In this document: positions 1 through 41,600 of the stretch, one piece after another | Position numbering within the stretch: position 1 is the stretch's first letter | How the letters are laid out: every line of letters begins with the position of its first letter | Origin: Camarhynchus parvulus | Lineage: Eukaryota; Chordata; Aves; Passeriformes; Thraupidae | Direction: 5' to 3' | NCBI RefSeq assembly: GCF_901933205.1 | Contig: NW_022148919.1 | Span: 1 to 64,000, forward strand | Length of the DNA stretch: 64,000 bases | Made by a program: the position numbers and the translations under genes | Notes under the pieces: generated by a model | The model's database searches: none | Seen by the model: the letters and a program-made list of their open reading frames with translations, nothing else | Told to the model about the DNA's origin: nothing

Positions 1-345
1 GGGCTGGGGTGGGGGCTCTGGGGGTCTCCAGAAGAATTCTGGGGGTCCCAGGGGGCTTTGGAGTGTCTGGGGGGGTCCCGGGGCGTCTTGGGGGCCTTTT
101 AGGGTGGTCTGGGGGGGAATTCTTGGGGGGTGCCTGGAGGGGGTCCCAGGTGGGTTTTGTGGTCCTAGGTGGGTTTTGGGGTCCTTGCTCTGGGGTCCCA
201 GGTGGGTTTTTGGGGGGTCCCAGGTGGGTTTTTGGGGTCCTTGGGGTGTTTTTTGGGGGTCCTTGTTTGTGGTCCCAGGTGGGTTTTGGGGGTCCTTTGT
301 TTGGGGGTCCTGGGTGTTTTGGGGTCCCAGCTGGGGTCCCAGCTG
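1..345 (+). repeat. Intronic minisatellite
   Basis: G/T-rich array with units around GGTCCCAGGTGGGTTTTGGG, ending just before the first visible exon. No gene is seen. Confidence 0.8.
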
Positions 346-355
346 CTGCCCCCAG

Positions 356-30486
<30,131 letters not shown>

Positions 30487-31700
30487 GGGACCCCCGCCCC
30501 GGGGGGGGCACTGGGGGCGTCACCACAGCCACGGGGGCGTGCTGAGCGTGGGGCGGGGCCACCGTGGTGCTGGGGACATCCCTGGGTCATGGGGGGACAC
30601 CCCAGTGGTGGTGGGGACCCCCCAGTGTCACAGTGGGACCCCCATCCAATGGGACCCCCAATGTCACAATGGGACCCCTCACCAGCACTGGGGACCCCCC
30701 CCATGACATAGCAGGACCCCCATGACCCTGGGGACCCCCATGTGTCACTGGGACCCCCCCTCCATGGCCCTGGGACACCCCCCAAACCCAAGGGGGACCC
30801 CCAGACCCCCCCACATTTAAGGGCCCCCTCCCCTCCCATTTAAGGGCCCCCCCACCCCCTTCACTGCCAAAGGGGGGGTCCCTTAAACCCCCCCCCCTCA
30901 ATTTGGGGGGGTTGTTTGGGGTTGGTGGGGGGGGGCACAGGATGCCCCCCAAAAACACCTCACAGCGGTGGGGGGAGGGTGGGGACCCCCCTGTTGGACT
31001 CAGCCAAAAATCCCTCCCCCACGCTGGATTTTGGGGGGGGTCTGGACACGGGGGGGGCTCTGCAGACCAAAACTGGGGGGGGGTGTGGGGGGCAAGGAGG
31101 GGATTTTGCCCCTCCCCCTTCCCCAGATTTTAGACCCTTCCCCCCTCATCCTTCACTCCTCCGAGACCCTCCCCCAAAAAATCTCTGGGGGATTTTTTTT
31201 GGGGGTGGGGGTCCCACCACGCCCCCCAACCTCTGAATGCATCTCACGGCGCGGCCTTGGCAACCTCACACGAGCCGGCGGGGGGGGGGTCTGCACCCCG
31301 AACCCCCCCCGCACCCCAAAACCCCCCCGGGCCCCCCCCCTGCACCCCCAAAACCCCCCAAATCCCCCCCCCCACCCCAAAATCCCCTCCCCACGGGGGG
31401 GTCCCGACCCCAACCCCCCCCCGCACTGTGTCGTAGCTTTGTAGCCCCCCACCAATGTGTGCGGTGCCCCCCCCTCCCCAAATCCCCTTTTTATGGGAAA
31501 AGAAGCGGAAAAATTGGTCCAAAGGGCCCCAAAAACGGCAGCCGAGCCCCCTCCCTTCCCCCACCATGTGTGACCCCCAAGCAAAAAGCGCCAAAACCAC
31601 GTGGAGCAAAAAAAAAAAAAAACGCAAACCCCTTCCCCCCCGAAAAATATTAAAAAAGGGGGGGAAAGCCCCAAAAATAAAGAAGGAACTGCCGGGAAAA
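30487..31700 (+). other. L1CAM: L1CAM 3' untranslated region
   Basis: About 1.2 kb of C-rich sequence with G runs follows the stop codon and reaches the poly(A) signal. It has no open frame of interest and no repeat array as regular as those in the introns. The right edge is inferred from the poly(A) signal. Confidence 0.7.
31676..31681 (+). promoter_or_regulatory. L1CAM: L1CAM poly(A) signal AATAAA
   Basis: A canonical AATAAA in an A-rich stretch, about 1.19 kb after the stop. It is the first convincing signal downstream of the gene. Confidence 0.7.
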
Positions 31701-31995
31701 GGCTGGGGGTGATTTTGGGGAGGGGGCTATGGGGGCCGGGGGGGCTATAGGGGGGTCTTTGAGGGGGTTTGGGGGGGTTATGGGGGTCTGTAGGGGGTCT
31801 GGGGGGTTTTGGGGGGGCTATAGCGGGTCTGGGGGGTCTATAGGGTCAATGGGAGGGGTCTGGGGGGTCTTTGAGAGGTTTTGGGGGGGTCCAAAGGGGG
31901 TCTTGGGGGGTTATGGGGGTCTTGGGGGGTTCTGGGGGTCTATAGTGTCTGTGGGAGGGGTCTCTGGGGTCTCTGGGGGTCTTTGGGGTCCGCCC
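31700..31995 (+). repeat. Intergenic GGGGGTCT-type array
   Basis: GGGGGGTTTTGGGGGGTCTATAG-like short units lie between the L1CAM poly(A) signal and the PDZD4 promoter. No open frame of interest. Confidence 0.75.
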
Positions 31996-32575
31996 AGGCG
32001 GTGGGCGTGGCCTCGACGAGTGGGCGCGGCTTCGCTAAAGGGGCGCGATCGCCGTGACCACGCCCACATTGACCGCGCCCCATGCACAACACAACCGCAC
32101 CCACATTCATATTTGCATTGACCACGCCTCCAAGCGCGACCACACCTACTTTAACCACGCCCCCATTCGTGTTTTGGCCGCGCCCCTCACTGCTGACAGT
32201 GGCCCTCACGGTTGACCACGCCCCCCATGGGCTGACCACGCCCCCTCCCCTCACGGCCGGCCACGCCCCCTCCCCTCACGGCCGCCGCCGCCGCGGCCGG
32301 ACCGGCCCGAACCGGGGCCGGAACCGGGGCCGGAACCGGAACCAGAACCGGAACCAGAACCGGAAACAAGAGCCCCGGCCCCGGCCGCGGGAACCGCCCC
32401 CGGGCGGCGGAACCGGCCCCGGAGCCGCCCCCGAGCCCCCGGCCCCGAGCCCGCCATGAGGGCCGGGGGCGCGGGGGGCGCGGCCCCCGGGCGAGGGGGG
32501 CGAGGCTGAGGCGGCGGCGGGGGCGGGGGGGTCCCCGGGGGTGAGGGGGGGTCTCAGGTGAGGGGGGGTCCCGCC
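31995..32575 (+). promoter_or_regulatory. PDZD4: Probable PDZD4 promoter and 5' UTR (CpG-rich)
   Basis: About a dozen GACCACGCCCC-type GC/KLF boxes fill 32000-32290. A CCGGAACCGGGGCC microsatellite (32300-32370) with repeated CCGGAA ETS-like cores follows, and then the start codon. No TATA box was seen. The start site is not fixed. Confidence 0.6.
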
Positions 32576-32635
32576 ATGGGCTGCAACATGTGCGTGGTGC
32601 AGAAACCGGAGGAGCAGCACCGGGTGATGCTGCAG
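32576..32635 (+). CDS. PDZD4: PDZD4 exon 1
   Basis: A 60-nt exon with start context GCCGCCATGG. It reads [20 protein letters not shown], then GTACCG. This is almost identical to the human N-terminus, which fixes the start. Confidence 0.95.
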
Positions 32636-35600
32636 GTACCGGGATATGGGGGGGGAAATGTGGGGAGGGGGCTGCAGGGACCGGGATGTGGAGGGAAATG
32701 TGGGGAGGGGGCTGCAGGGACCGGGATGAGGAGAATGGGGATAAATGGGGAGGGGGCTGCAGGTGCCGAGATGAGGGGGGAAATGTGAGGAGGGGGCGAG
32801 GGACCGGGATGAATGGGGATAAATGGGGAGGGGGCTACAGGGAGCTGGCTGGGGAGGAATGGGGAAGGGGCTGGAGGAGAATGGGGATAAATGGGGCTGG
32901 GGGGCTCGGGGGGCTGCAGGGACTGGGATGGGGAAATGTGGGGGGGGGGCGTGGGGAGGAATGGAGGTAAATGGGGAGGGGTCGATGGGGTGAATGACTG
33001 GGGAGGGGGGTGCAGGTAGGGAGCCATGGAAGGATAAATGGGGAGGGGGCTCGGGGGAGAATGGGGAGGAAAGGGAAATGGGTCTGGGGGCTCGGGGGCT
33101 GCAGGGGCCGGTGTGGGAAGGGGAGAAGGGAAATGGGTCTGGGGGCTCGATGGAGAATGAATGGGGAGAGGGGCTGTGAATGGGGGAGGGGGGAAGAAAA
33201 TGGGTCTGGGGGCTCGGGGGCTGCAGGGAATTGGGGGAGGGGGACAGGTAAAGGAGAGACAATTTGGGGAGGGGGCGAGGCCAGGTAAAAAAGGGTCTGG
33301 GGGCTTCATGGGGGGGTCCCGAAGGGGCTTCAGGGCCAGGTAAAGGAGGGTGGGACAGGTAAAGGGTGGGGGGGCACAATTTGGGGAGGGGGCGTTGGAG
33401 GGGGGGCGGTGGGACAGGTGAGGGGGGGGTCTTTGGGAGGGGGGAGGGGTCGCTGTGGATTTGGGGGTGGGTCCCCGTGTCCCCCTCGCCCCCCGCCCCT
33501 CGGTTGCCATGGTAACCGCGCCCGCCGCTTCCGGGCGAGCCGCAGACAATGGAGGGGTGGGCGGGGGTCTGGGGGGGCTTTGGGGAGGCTCCGGGGGGGG
33601 CTTTGGGGTGGGGGAGGGGGCGGGGGTCGCGGGGGGGCGAAGGGGGAGCGCGGCTGAATTTTGGGGAGGGGGCGGGGGTTGGGTTTGGGGACAATGGAGA
33701 CACCCAGGGGGGAATTTGAGGAGGGGTCCTGACCCCCCCAACCCCCCCTCAGGTGAGCGGGAAGGAGGGGCCGCGGCGGGGGGGGCCCCGGGGGGGCTCC
33801 AAGGAGCCGCTGGTGCTGCAGGTGCTGCGGAGGAGCCCCCGGGGCCCCGCCGGAGCCCACCCCCCCCCGCCCCCCCCGCCGTGGGCGGGGCCGGGACCCC
33901 CGCCCCAAATCGGGGGGCGGGGCTGGTGGACAGCGGCACCCAGACGGACATCAGCTTCGAGAGCCGCCTGGGGGGGGCCGAGCCGTGAGTGGGGGGCTGG
34001 GGAGACCCCCGGGGGGGGGGACACACAGGGACCCCCGGGGAGGGGACACACAGGGACCCCCGGGGGGGGAGGGGGACACACACAGGGACCCCCCCCTTGG
34101 GCATTGGAACCTCCCAGAGACCCCCAGGGACCCCCGGGGACCCCCCCCTTGGGCATTGGAACCCCCCCAGATTTTTCGGGGACCCCCCCCCCACCCCCTT
34201 TGGGCCTTGGACCCCCCCAGAGACCCCCGGATCATTGGGGACCCCCTTGGAACCCCCCTTCAGATCTTTGGGGACCCCCAAATGCTCCCCGGATATTTGG
34301 AGACCCCCCCCCCCAAATCCCTGGGGACCCCCCCTTTCCCCTTATCCCCCCCAGACCCCAATTTGGGGGTGTCCCCCCCAATCTGACCCTTCCTCACCCC
34401 CCAGGACCCTCTCACTGGCAGCTGCTGAAGCCCCCAGACCCATTTTGGGCTGTCCCACCCCAGGACCCCCCCATTTTAACCCCTCTGAGACCCCAGACCC
34501 ATTTTACCCCCCAGGGCCCCCCAAAAACCCTTCAGGGACCCTTTTGGAGACCCCTCCCCGCTTAACCCCCCCCGAGACCCCTCCCCAAAACCCTTTGGGA
34601 CCCCTCCCCCCGGGACCCCTCCCCTGATTTTCTGTGCCCCCCCCAGGCCCCCCCTCCCCCAGGATTATTTTGACCCCGCGGATTTGGGGGAGCCCGAGCG
34701 CCCCGAGGAGCTGGAATATGAGGTGGGGGTCCTGGGGGGGGGGGCCTGGGGATTTGGGGGTCCTGGGGATTTTGGGGGTTGGGAACTCCAAAGTGGAAAA
34801 AAAAGCAGCAAAAAAATGAATTTATTGGGGAGGGGGGAGGCTGGGAAATTGGGGAGGGGTCCTGGGGGGGGGGTCCTGGGGATTGCTGGGGGGTCCTGGA
34901 TATTTTGGGGGGGGGTCCTGGATATTTCTGGGGGGTCCTGAGTATTTTTGGGTGGGTTTGGTGGGGATTGGGAACCCCAAAGCAGAAAAACAATGGAGCC
35001 AAAAAATGAATTTCTTGGGGAGGGGGGAGGCTGGGAAATTGGGGAGGGGTCCGGGGGTCCCGGGGGGGTCCCGGGGGTCCCAGGGGTCCCCCTGAGCCCT
35101 GTGCCCCCCCCCAGGAGGTGGAGCTGTACAAAACCAGTCACAAACTGGGAATCACCGTCTGCTACCGCACCGACGGCGAGGAGGACCCCGGCATCTACGT
35201 GGGGGAGGTCTGCTCGGGGAGGCCGAAATCCTGAGAGAGACCCCAAAAAATCCTAAAAATACCCCAAAAAATCCTAAATGATACCCCCAAAAATCCTAAA
35301 TGATACCCCCAAAAAATCCTAAAATATACCCCAAAAATCCTAAATGATACCCCAAAAATCCTAAATGATACCCCAAAAAATCCCCCAAAACCATAACCCC
35401 AAAAAACTAAATATACCCCAAAAATCCTAAATGAGACCCCCAAAAAATCCTAAAAAATACCCCCAAAAAATCATAAAATATACCCCCAAAAAATCCTAAA
35501 AGATACCCCAAAAAATCCTAAATGATACCCCCAAAATTCTAAATGATACCCCCAAAAAATCCTAAATGATACCCCAAAAAATCATAAAAAATATCCCCAA

Positions 35601-38600
35601 AAATCCTAAATGATACCCCAAAAAATCCTAAAAATACCCCCAAAAATCGTAAAAAATACCCCCAAAAATCCTAAATGATACCCCCAAAAATCCTAAGTGA
35701 TACCCCAAAAAATCCTAAATGATACCCCAAAAAATCATAAAATATACCCCCAAAAAATCCTAAATGATACCCCCAAAAATCCTAAATGATACCCCCAAAA
35801 ATCCTAAAAATACCCCCAAAAATCCTAAAATATACCCCAAAAAAATCTAAAATATACCCCCAAAAATCCTGAAAGATACCCCAAAAATCCTAAAAATATC
35901 CCAAAATCCTAAAAATACCCCCAAAAAAACCCCAAAATACCCCCCAAAAATCCTAAAATACCCCAAAAAAAAAATACCCCCCAAAAAACCCCCAATACCC
36001 CCAAAAACCTAAAATACCCCCCAAAAAAACCCAAAAACCCTCTACCAACCAATATACTCAAAAATCTAAAAATCCCCACCAATCCCCCAAATCACCCCAT
36101 AAACCAAATCCCCACTTAAACCTCCCCACCAAAAAAACCCCCAAAAAATATAAAAAATCCCCCAATATCTTAAAAATCCCCCAAAAAATCCGAAAAAAAT
36201 CGGAAAAAATCCCCCAAAAAATCCTAAAAAAATCTCCCCAAAAATCCTAAAAAATCCCCAAAAAAATCCTAAAAATCCCCCAAAAATCCCAAAAAAAAAT
36301 CCAAAAAATCCGAACCCCAAAAATCCTAAAAAAATCCTAAAAAATCCCCCAAAAATCCTTTAAAAATCCTAAAAAGTCCCCCAAAAATCCTAAAATCCTA
36401 AAAATCCCCAAAAAAATCTTAAAAAATCCCCCAAAAAATCCTAAAAAAATCCTAAAAAATCCCCCAAAAATCCTTTAAAAATCCTAAAAAGTCCCCCAAA
36501 AATCCTAAAAAGTCCCCCAAAAAATCCTAAAAAAATCCTAAAAAATCCCCCAAAAAATCCTAAAAAAATCCTAAAAATCCTAAAAAAAAAATTCCCCCCA
36601 AATCCCGCAAGGAATTTCCTAAAACTCCTGAAACTTTTGGGGTTTTTGCCCCCCCAGGTGAACCCCAACAGCATCGCGGCCAAGGACGGGCGGATCCGGG
36701 AGGGAGACCGGATCGTGCAGGTGGGGATTGGGGATTTTGGGGTAAATTTGGGGATTTTGGGGTAAATTGGGGGATTTTGGGGTTTTGGGGGGATTTTTGG
36801 GGCATTTTGGGGCATTTTGGGGGGATTTTGAAGGGAATTTGAGGGATTTTAGCGTGAATTTAGGGCCAGTTTTGGGGGAGATTGTGGGAGATTTGGGGGG
36901 ATTTTGGGGGTTTTGGGGGAGTTTGGGGGATTTTGGGAGGATTTTGGGGAGGGATTTTGGGGGAATTTGGGGGGATTTTGGGGGGATTTGGGGGGGATTT
37001 TGGGAGGGATTTGGGGGGATTTGGGGGATTTGGGGGGAATTTTGGGGGGAATTTGGGGGATTTTTTGGGGGAATTTGGGAGCGATTTTGTGACATTTTGG
37101 GGAGATTTTGGGGGGCCTTTGGGGGATTTGGGGATTTTGGGGATTTTGGGGGGGAATTTGGGGGATTTTGGGGGGGAATTTGGGGATTTTTGGGGAATTT
37201 GGGGGATTTTGGGGGGAATTTGGGAGGGATTTTGTGACATTTTGGGGAGATTTTTGGGGGGGCTTTTGGGAGGGATTTTGGGGGAATTTGGGGGTTTGGG
37301 GGATTTTGGGGGGAAAAGGAAATTGGGGATTTTTGGGGGAATTTGGGGATTTTTGGGGGAATTTGGGAGCGATTTTGTGACATTTTGGGGAGATTTTGGG
37401 GGGCTTTGGGAGGGATTTTGGGGGGAATTTGGGGAATTTTTGGGGGGGATTTGGGGTCTATTTTGGGGGGATTTTCTGACATTTTGGGGGGATTTGGGGT
37501 CGATTTTAGGGGGCTTTTGGGAGGGATTTTGGGGGGAATTTGGGGGATCTTTTGGGGAGATTTTAGGGGGATTTGGGCGGGAATTTGGGGGATTGTTGGG
37601 AATTTGAGGGGAATTCGGGGAATTTTGGGTGCAGATTTTGGGGGGAATTGGAAAATTTGGGGGGAATCTAAGGGATTTTCGGGGGCGGTTTTGGGGGGAT
37701 ATTTGAGGGGAATTTAGGGGATTTTGGGGGGATTTTCGGGATTTTTGGGGGGAAATTTGAGGGGAATTTGGGGGATTTTTGGGGGGGGATTTGAGGGATT
37801 TTGGTGAGAATTTGGGGCATTTTGGGGGGATTTTCTTTGGAGATTTGGGGAATCTAGGGGGAATTTTGGGGCATTTGGAGGGGGGGGCTTGGAGGATTTT
37901 GTGGGAATTTTGGGGATTTTCGGAGGAATTTGGGGAATTTCGGGGAATTCTTGAGGGAATTCAGCAGAATTTTGGGGCGATTTGGGGCATTTTCATGGGC
38001 AAACCCCTCAAACCCCCTTTCCCCCACCCTTCCCCATCCCCTTGATTTGAGGAGGGGTCTCCCCAATTTGCGCCCCCTCCCCACATTTCAGATCAACGGC
38101 ATGGAGATCCAGGACCGCGAGGAGGCCGTGGCCTTCCTGACCCGTGAGCAGCAAACCAACATCTCCCTGCTGCTGGCCCGGCCCGAGAGCCAGGTGGGGC
38201 TGGGGGCGCCCCAAATCTGGGGAGGGGTCCCGGGGGGGGGTCCCGAGGGGGTTTGGGGCAGTTTGGGGGAGATTTGGGGGAGTTTGGGAGCAGCAAAAGT
38301 GAAAAAAATGGAGCCAAAAATGATTGAGCTGCGGAGGGAGAGGAGTTTGGGGGGGCTGGGAAATTGGGGAGGGGTCCCCCAAATTTGGGGAGGGGTCCCG
38401 GGGGGTTCTGGGGAGGGGTCCCGAGGGGGTTTGGGGGATTTGGGGGGATTTGGGGCAGTTTGGGGGAATTTGGGGGAGTTTGGGAGCAGCAAAGGTGAAA
38501 AAAATGGAGCAAAAAATGATTTACTGGGGAGGGAGAGGAGTTTGGGGGGGCTGGGAAATTGGGGAGGGGGCGCTGGGGGGGGCCCAGATTTTGGGGAGGG

Positions 38601-41600
38601 GTCCCTAGGGAGTTTGGGGGGGTCTCTGGAGGGATTTGGGGGGGATTTTGGGGAGTTTAGGAGCAGCAAAAGTGAAAAAAATGGAGCCAAAAATGATTGA
38701 GCTGCGGAGGGAGAGGAGTTTGGGAGGGCTGGGAAATTGGGGAGGGGTCCCCCAAATTTGGGGAGGGGTCCCGAGGGGGGTTGGGGCAGTTTGGGGGGGA
38801 TTTTGGGGCAGTTTGGGAGCAGCAGAGATGAAAGAAATGGAGCCCAAAGTGATAAAGTTGGGGAATTTGGGGAGGGGGAGTTTGAGGGAAGAGAGTGAGA
38901 AATTGGGGAGGGGTCCCAGAGCTTTTGGGGGGGGGTCCTGAGGAGTTTTAGGGGGGTCCCCAGGGGGTTTGGGGGGATTTGGGAGCAGCAAAGATGGAAA
39001 AAAAGGCAAAAGTGATTGATTGGAGGAGGGGAGTTTGGGGGGAGCTGGAAATTGGGGAGGGGTCCTGGGGGGGGGGTCCCCAAATCTGGGGAGGGGTCCT
39101 GGGGGCTTTGGGGGATCCTGAGTAGGAATTTGGGGGGAATTTTCAGGATTTTGGGGATCCCTGGAGGTGAAGAAAAAGGAGCCAAAAATCCTCGATTTGG
39201 GGGGGGGAGGGGTGGGAATTTGGGGAGGGGTCCTGGGGAGGGAGGTCCCAGATTTTGAGGAGGGGTCCTGAGGGAATCTGGGGGGGGAATTTGGGGGGAT
39301 TTTAGGGGATTTGGGAGCACAAAAGATGAAGGAAAAGGAGGCAAAATGCATTGATTTGGGGAGGGGGGCGGGGGGGAATTTGGGGAGGGGTCCCGGGGGT
39401 CTTTGGGGGTCTCAGCCGCCCCTCCCCCAGCGCTGGAAGGACAGCGACCGCGAGGATTTCCTGGATGAGTTCGGCTCCGATGAGGAGGGGGAGCTCAGGG
39501 GGGCCTGAACCCCCCCCGGGCAGGTGAGAAATGGGGGGAAAACGGGAAAAAATGGGAAAATGGGGGGAAAATGGGAAAAAATGGGGGGAAATGGGAAAAA
39601 ATGGGGAAAAGGAAAAATGGGGAAAAAAGGGAGGAAAATGGGGGAAAATGGGGAAAAGGGGGTAAGAATTGGGGAAATGGGGGGGAAAATGGGAAAAATA
39701 GGGAAAAATGGGAAAATTGGGGAAAATGGGGGTGGGGGGGAAATGGGGAAAATGGGGAAAAGGGGGGAAAATGGGAAATGGGAAAAATGGGAATGGGGGG
39801 GGAAAATGGGGGGAAAATGGGGAAAAGGGGGAAATGGGGGGAGAATGGGGGGGGAAAGGGGGAAATGGGGAAAATGGGGAAAATGGGGGAAAATGGGGAA
39901 GAGTGGGGGAAAAAGGGAAAATGGGAAAATGGGGAAAAATGGGGGAAAATGGGGAAGAATTGGGGAAAGGGGGGGAAAGTGGGGGAAAATGGGAAAAATG
40001 GGGAAAAATGGGGGGGGGTAAGAATGGGGGGGGGGAAATGGGGGAAATGGAAAGTGGGGGGAAAAATGGGGAAAAAAAATGGGGAAAAAATGGGAAAGGG
40101 GGGGAAGGGGAAAATTGGGGATGGGGGGAAAATGGGAAAAATTGGGGAAAAGGGGGGAAAATAGGGGGAAGTGGGAAAAATTGGGGGGAAATGGGGGAAG
40201 AATGGGGGGAAGGGGGGAAATTGGGGGGAAAAGGGGAGAAAATGGGAAAAAGGGGGGGAAAGGGGGAAGAATTGGGGAAAAGAGGGGGAAATGGGGGGGA
40301 AAATGGGAAAATGGGGGGGAAAGGGGGGAAAATGGGGGGGAAAGGGGGAAGAATGGGGGAAAGGGGGAAAATGGGAAAATGGGAAAAATGGGGAAAGGGG
40401 GGAAAATGGGGGGAAATGGGAAAATGGGGGAAAATGGGGGAAAAATGGGAATTAGGAGGCAGGAAATGGGGGGAAAATGGGAAAAAGGGGGCAAAATTGG
40501 GGGGAAATGGGATTGGGGGAAATGGGAGAAAATTTGGAAAAATGGGAATTGGGAGGGGAAAATTGGCTAAAAAATGGGAATTGGGGGGAAGTGGGAATTG
40601 GAAGAGGAGAACTGGGGAAATGGGAATTGGGGGGCAAAAAGTGGGGGGAAAATGGTGAAAAATTGAGAAAATGGGAATTGGGAGGGAAAACATGGGAGGG
40701 GAATGGGAAAGAAATGGGAATTAGGAGAAAAAAAATGGAAATTGGGAGGGGGAAAATGGGAATTGGGAATTGGGGGGGGTAGATGGGAACTGGGAGGGGG
40801 GGAAAGGGGGAAAATGGGGATGGGGGTAAAAACCGGGGGGGAAATGGAAATTGGGAGGGGGGGAAATGGGAATTGGGTGGGAAAAATGGAAATTGGGAGG
40901 GGAAGAAAAGAGGAAAAATGGGGATGGGGGGAAAATGGGGAAAAATTGGGGGGGATTCAAATGGGTCTGGGGGTTAATGGGGGGGTTCAAATGGGTCTGG
41001 GGGTTCAAATGGGTCTGGGGGTTCAAAATGGGTCTGGGGGTTCAAATGGGTCTGGGGGATTCAAATGGGTCTGGGGGGTTCACATGGCTCTGGGCAGAGG
41101 GGAAGGGGCGGGGAGGGAATTGGGGGTGCTGAGGGGTCCCGGGCTGGCGTGAAGAGTCCGGGGGGCTACAAAGGGGTCCTGGGGGGTCCTGCTCAGTCTG
41201 GGGTCCCCACCCGCAGCCCCCCAGCCCGGCCACGCCCGGGGGCGGCCGCGGCGCCGAGCCCGACAGCGGCGTGGGGCGCACGGACGAGTCCACGCGCAAC
41301 GAGGAGAGCTCGGAGCACGATCTGCTGGGCGAGGAGGGGGGCGAGGGTCCCCCGGCACCGCCTCGGCCTCCCCCGCCTCGCCGCGAACCCCAAAACCCCC
41401 AAAATTCACCCCAAAACCCGCCCCGGCTCCACGCAAAAGCCGGCGCTGGATTGGCGGCGGCGCGGAGCGGCTCCGGCTCCGGCTGCGGGTCGGCGGGAAG
41501 AGGCGGCAGCGGAGCGGGCGGGCGGCGCGGAACGGCGGGGTTCGAACCGGGCTTGGAACCGGGCTTAGGAGCCGGGCTTAGGGGCGAGGTTAGAGCCGGG

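Noticed and set aside
39302..40693. 463-codon [12 protein letters not shown] repeat frame on the minus strand
   Set aside because: It is the complement of the AAAATGGGG intronic array; low complexity with no conserved content.
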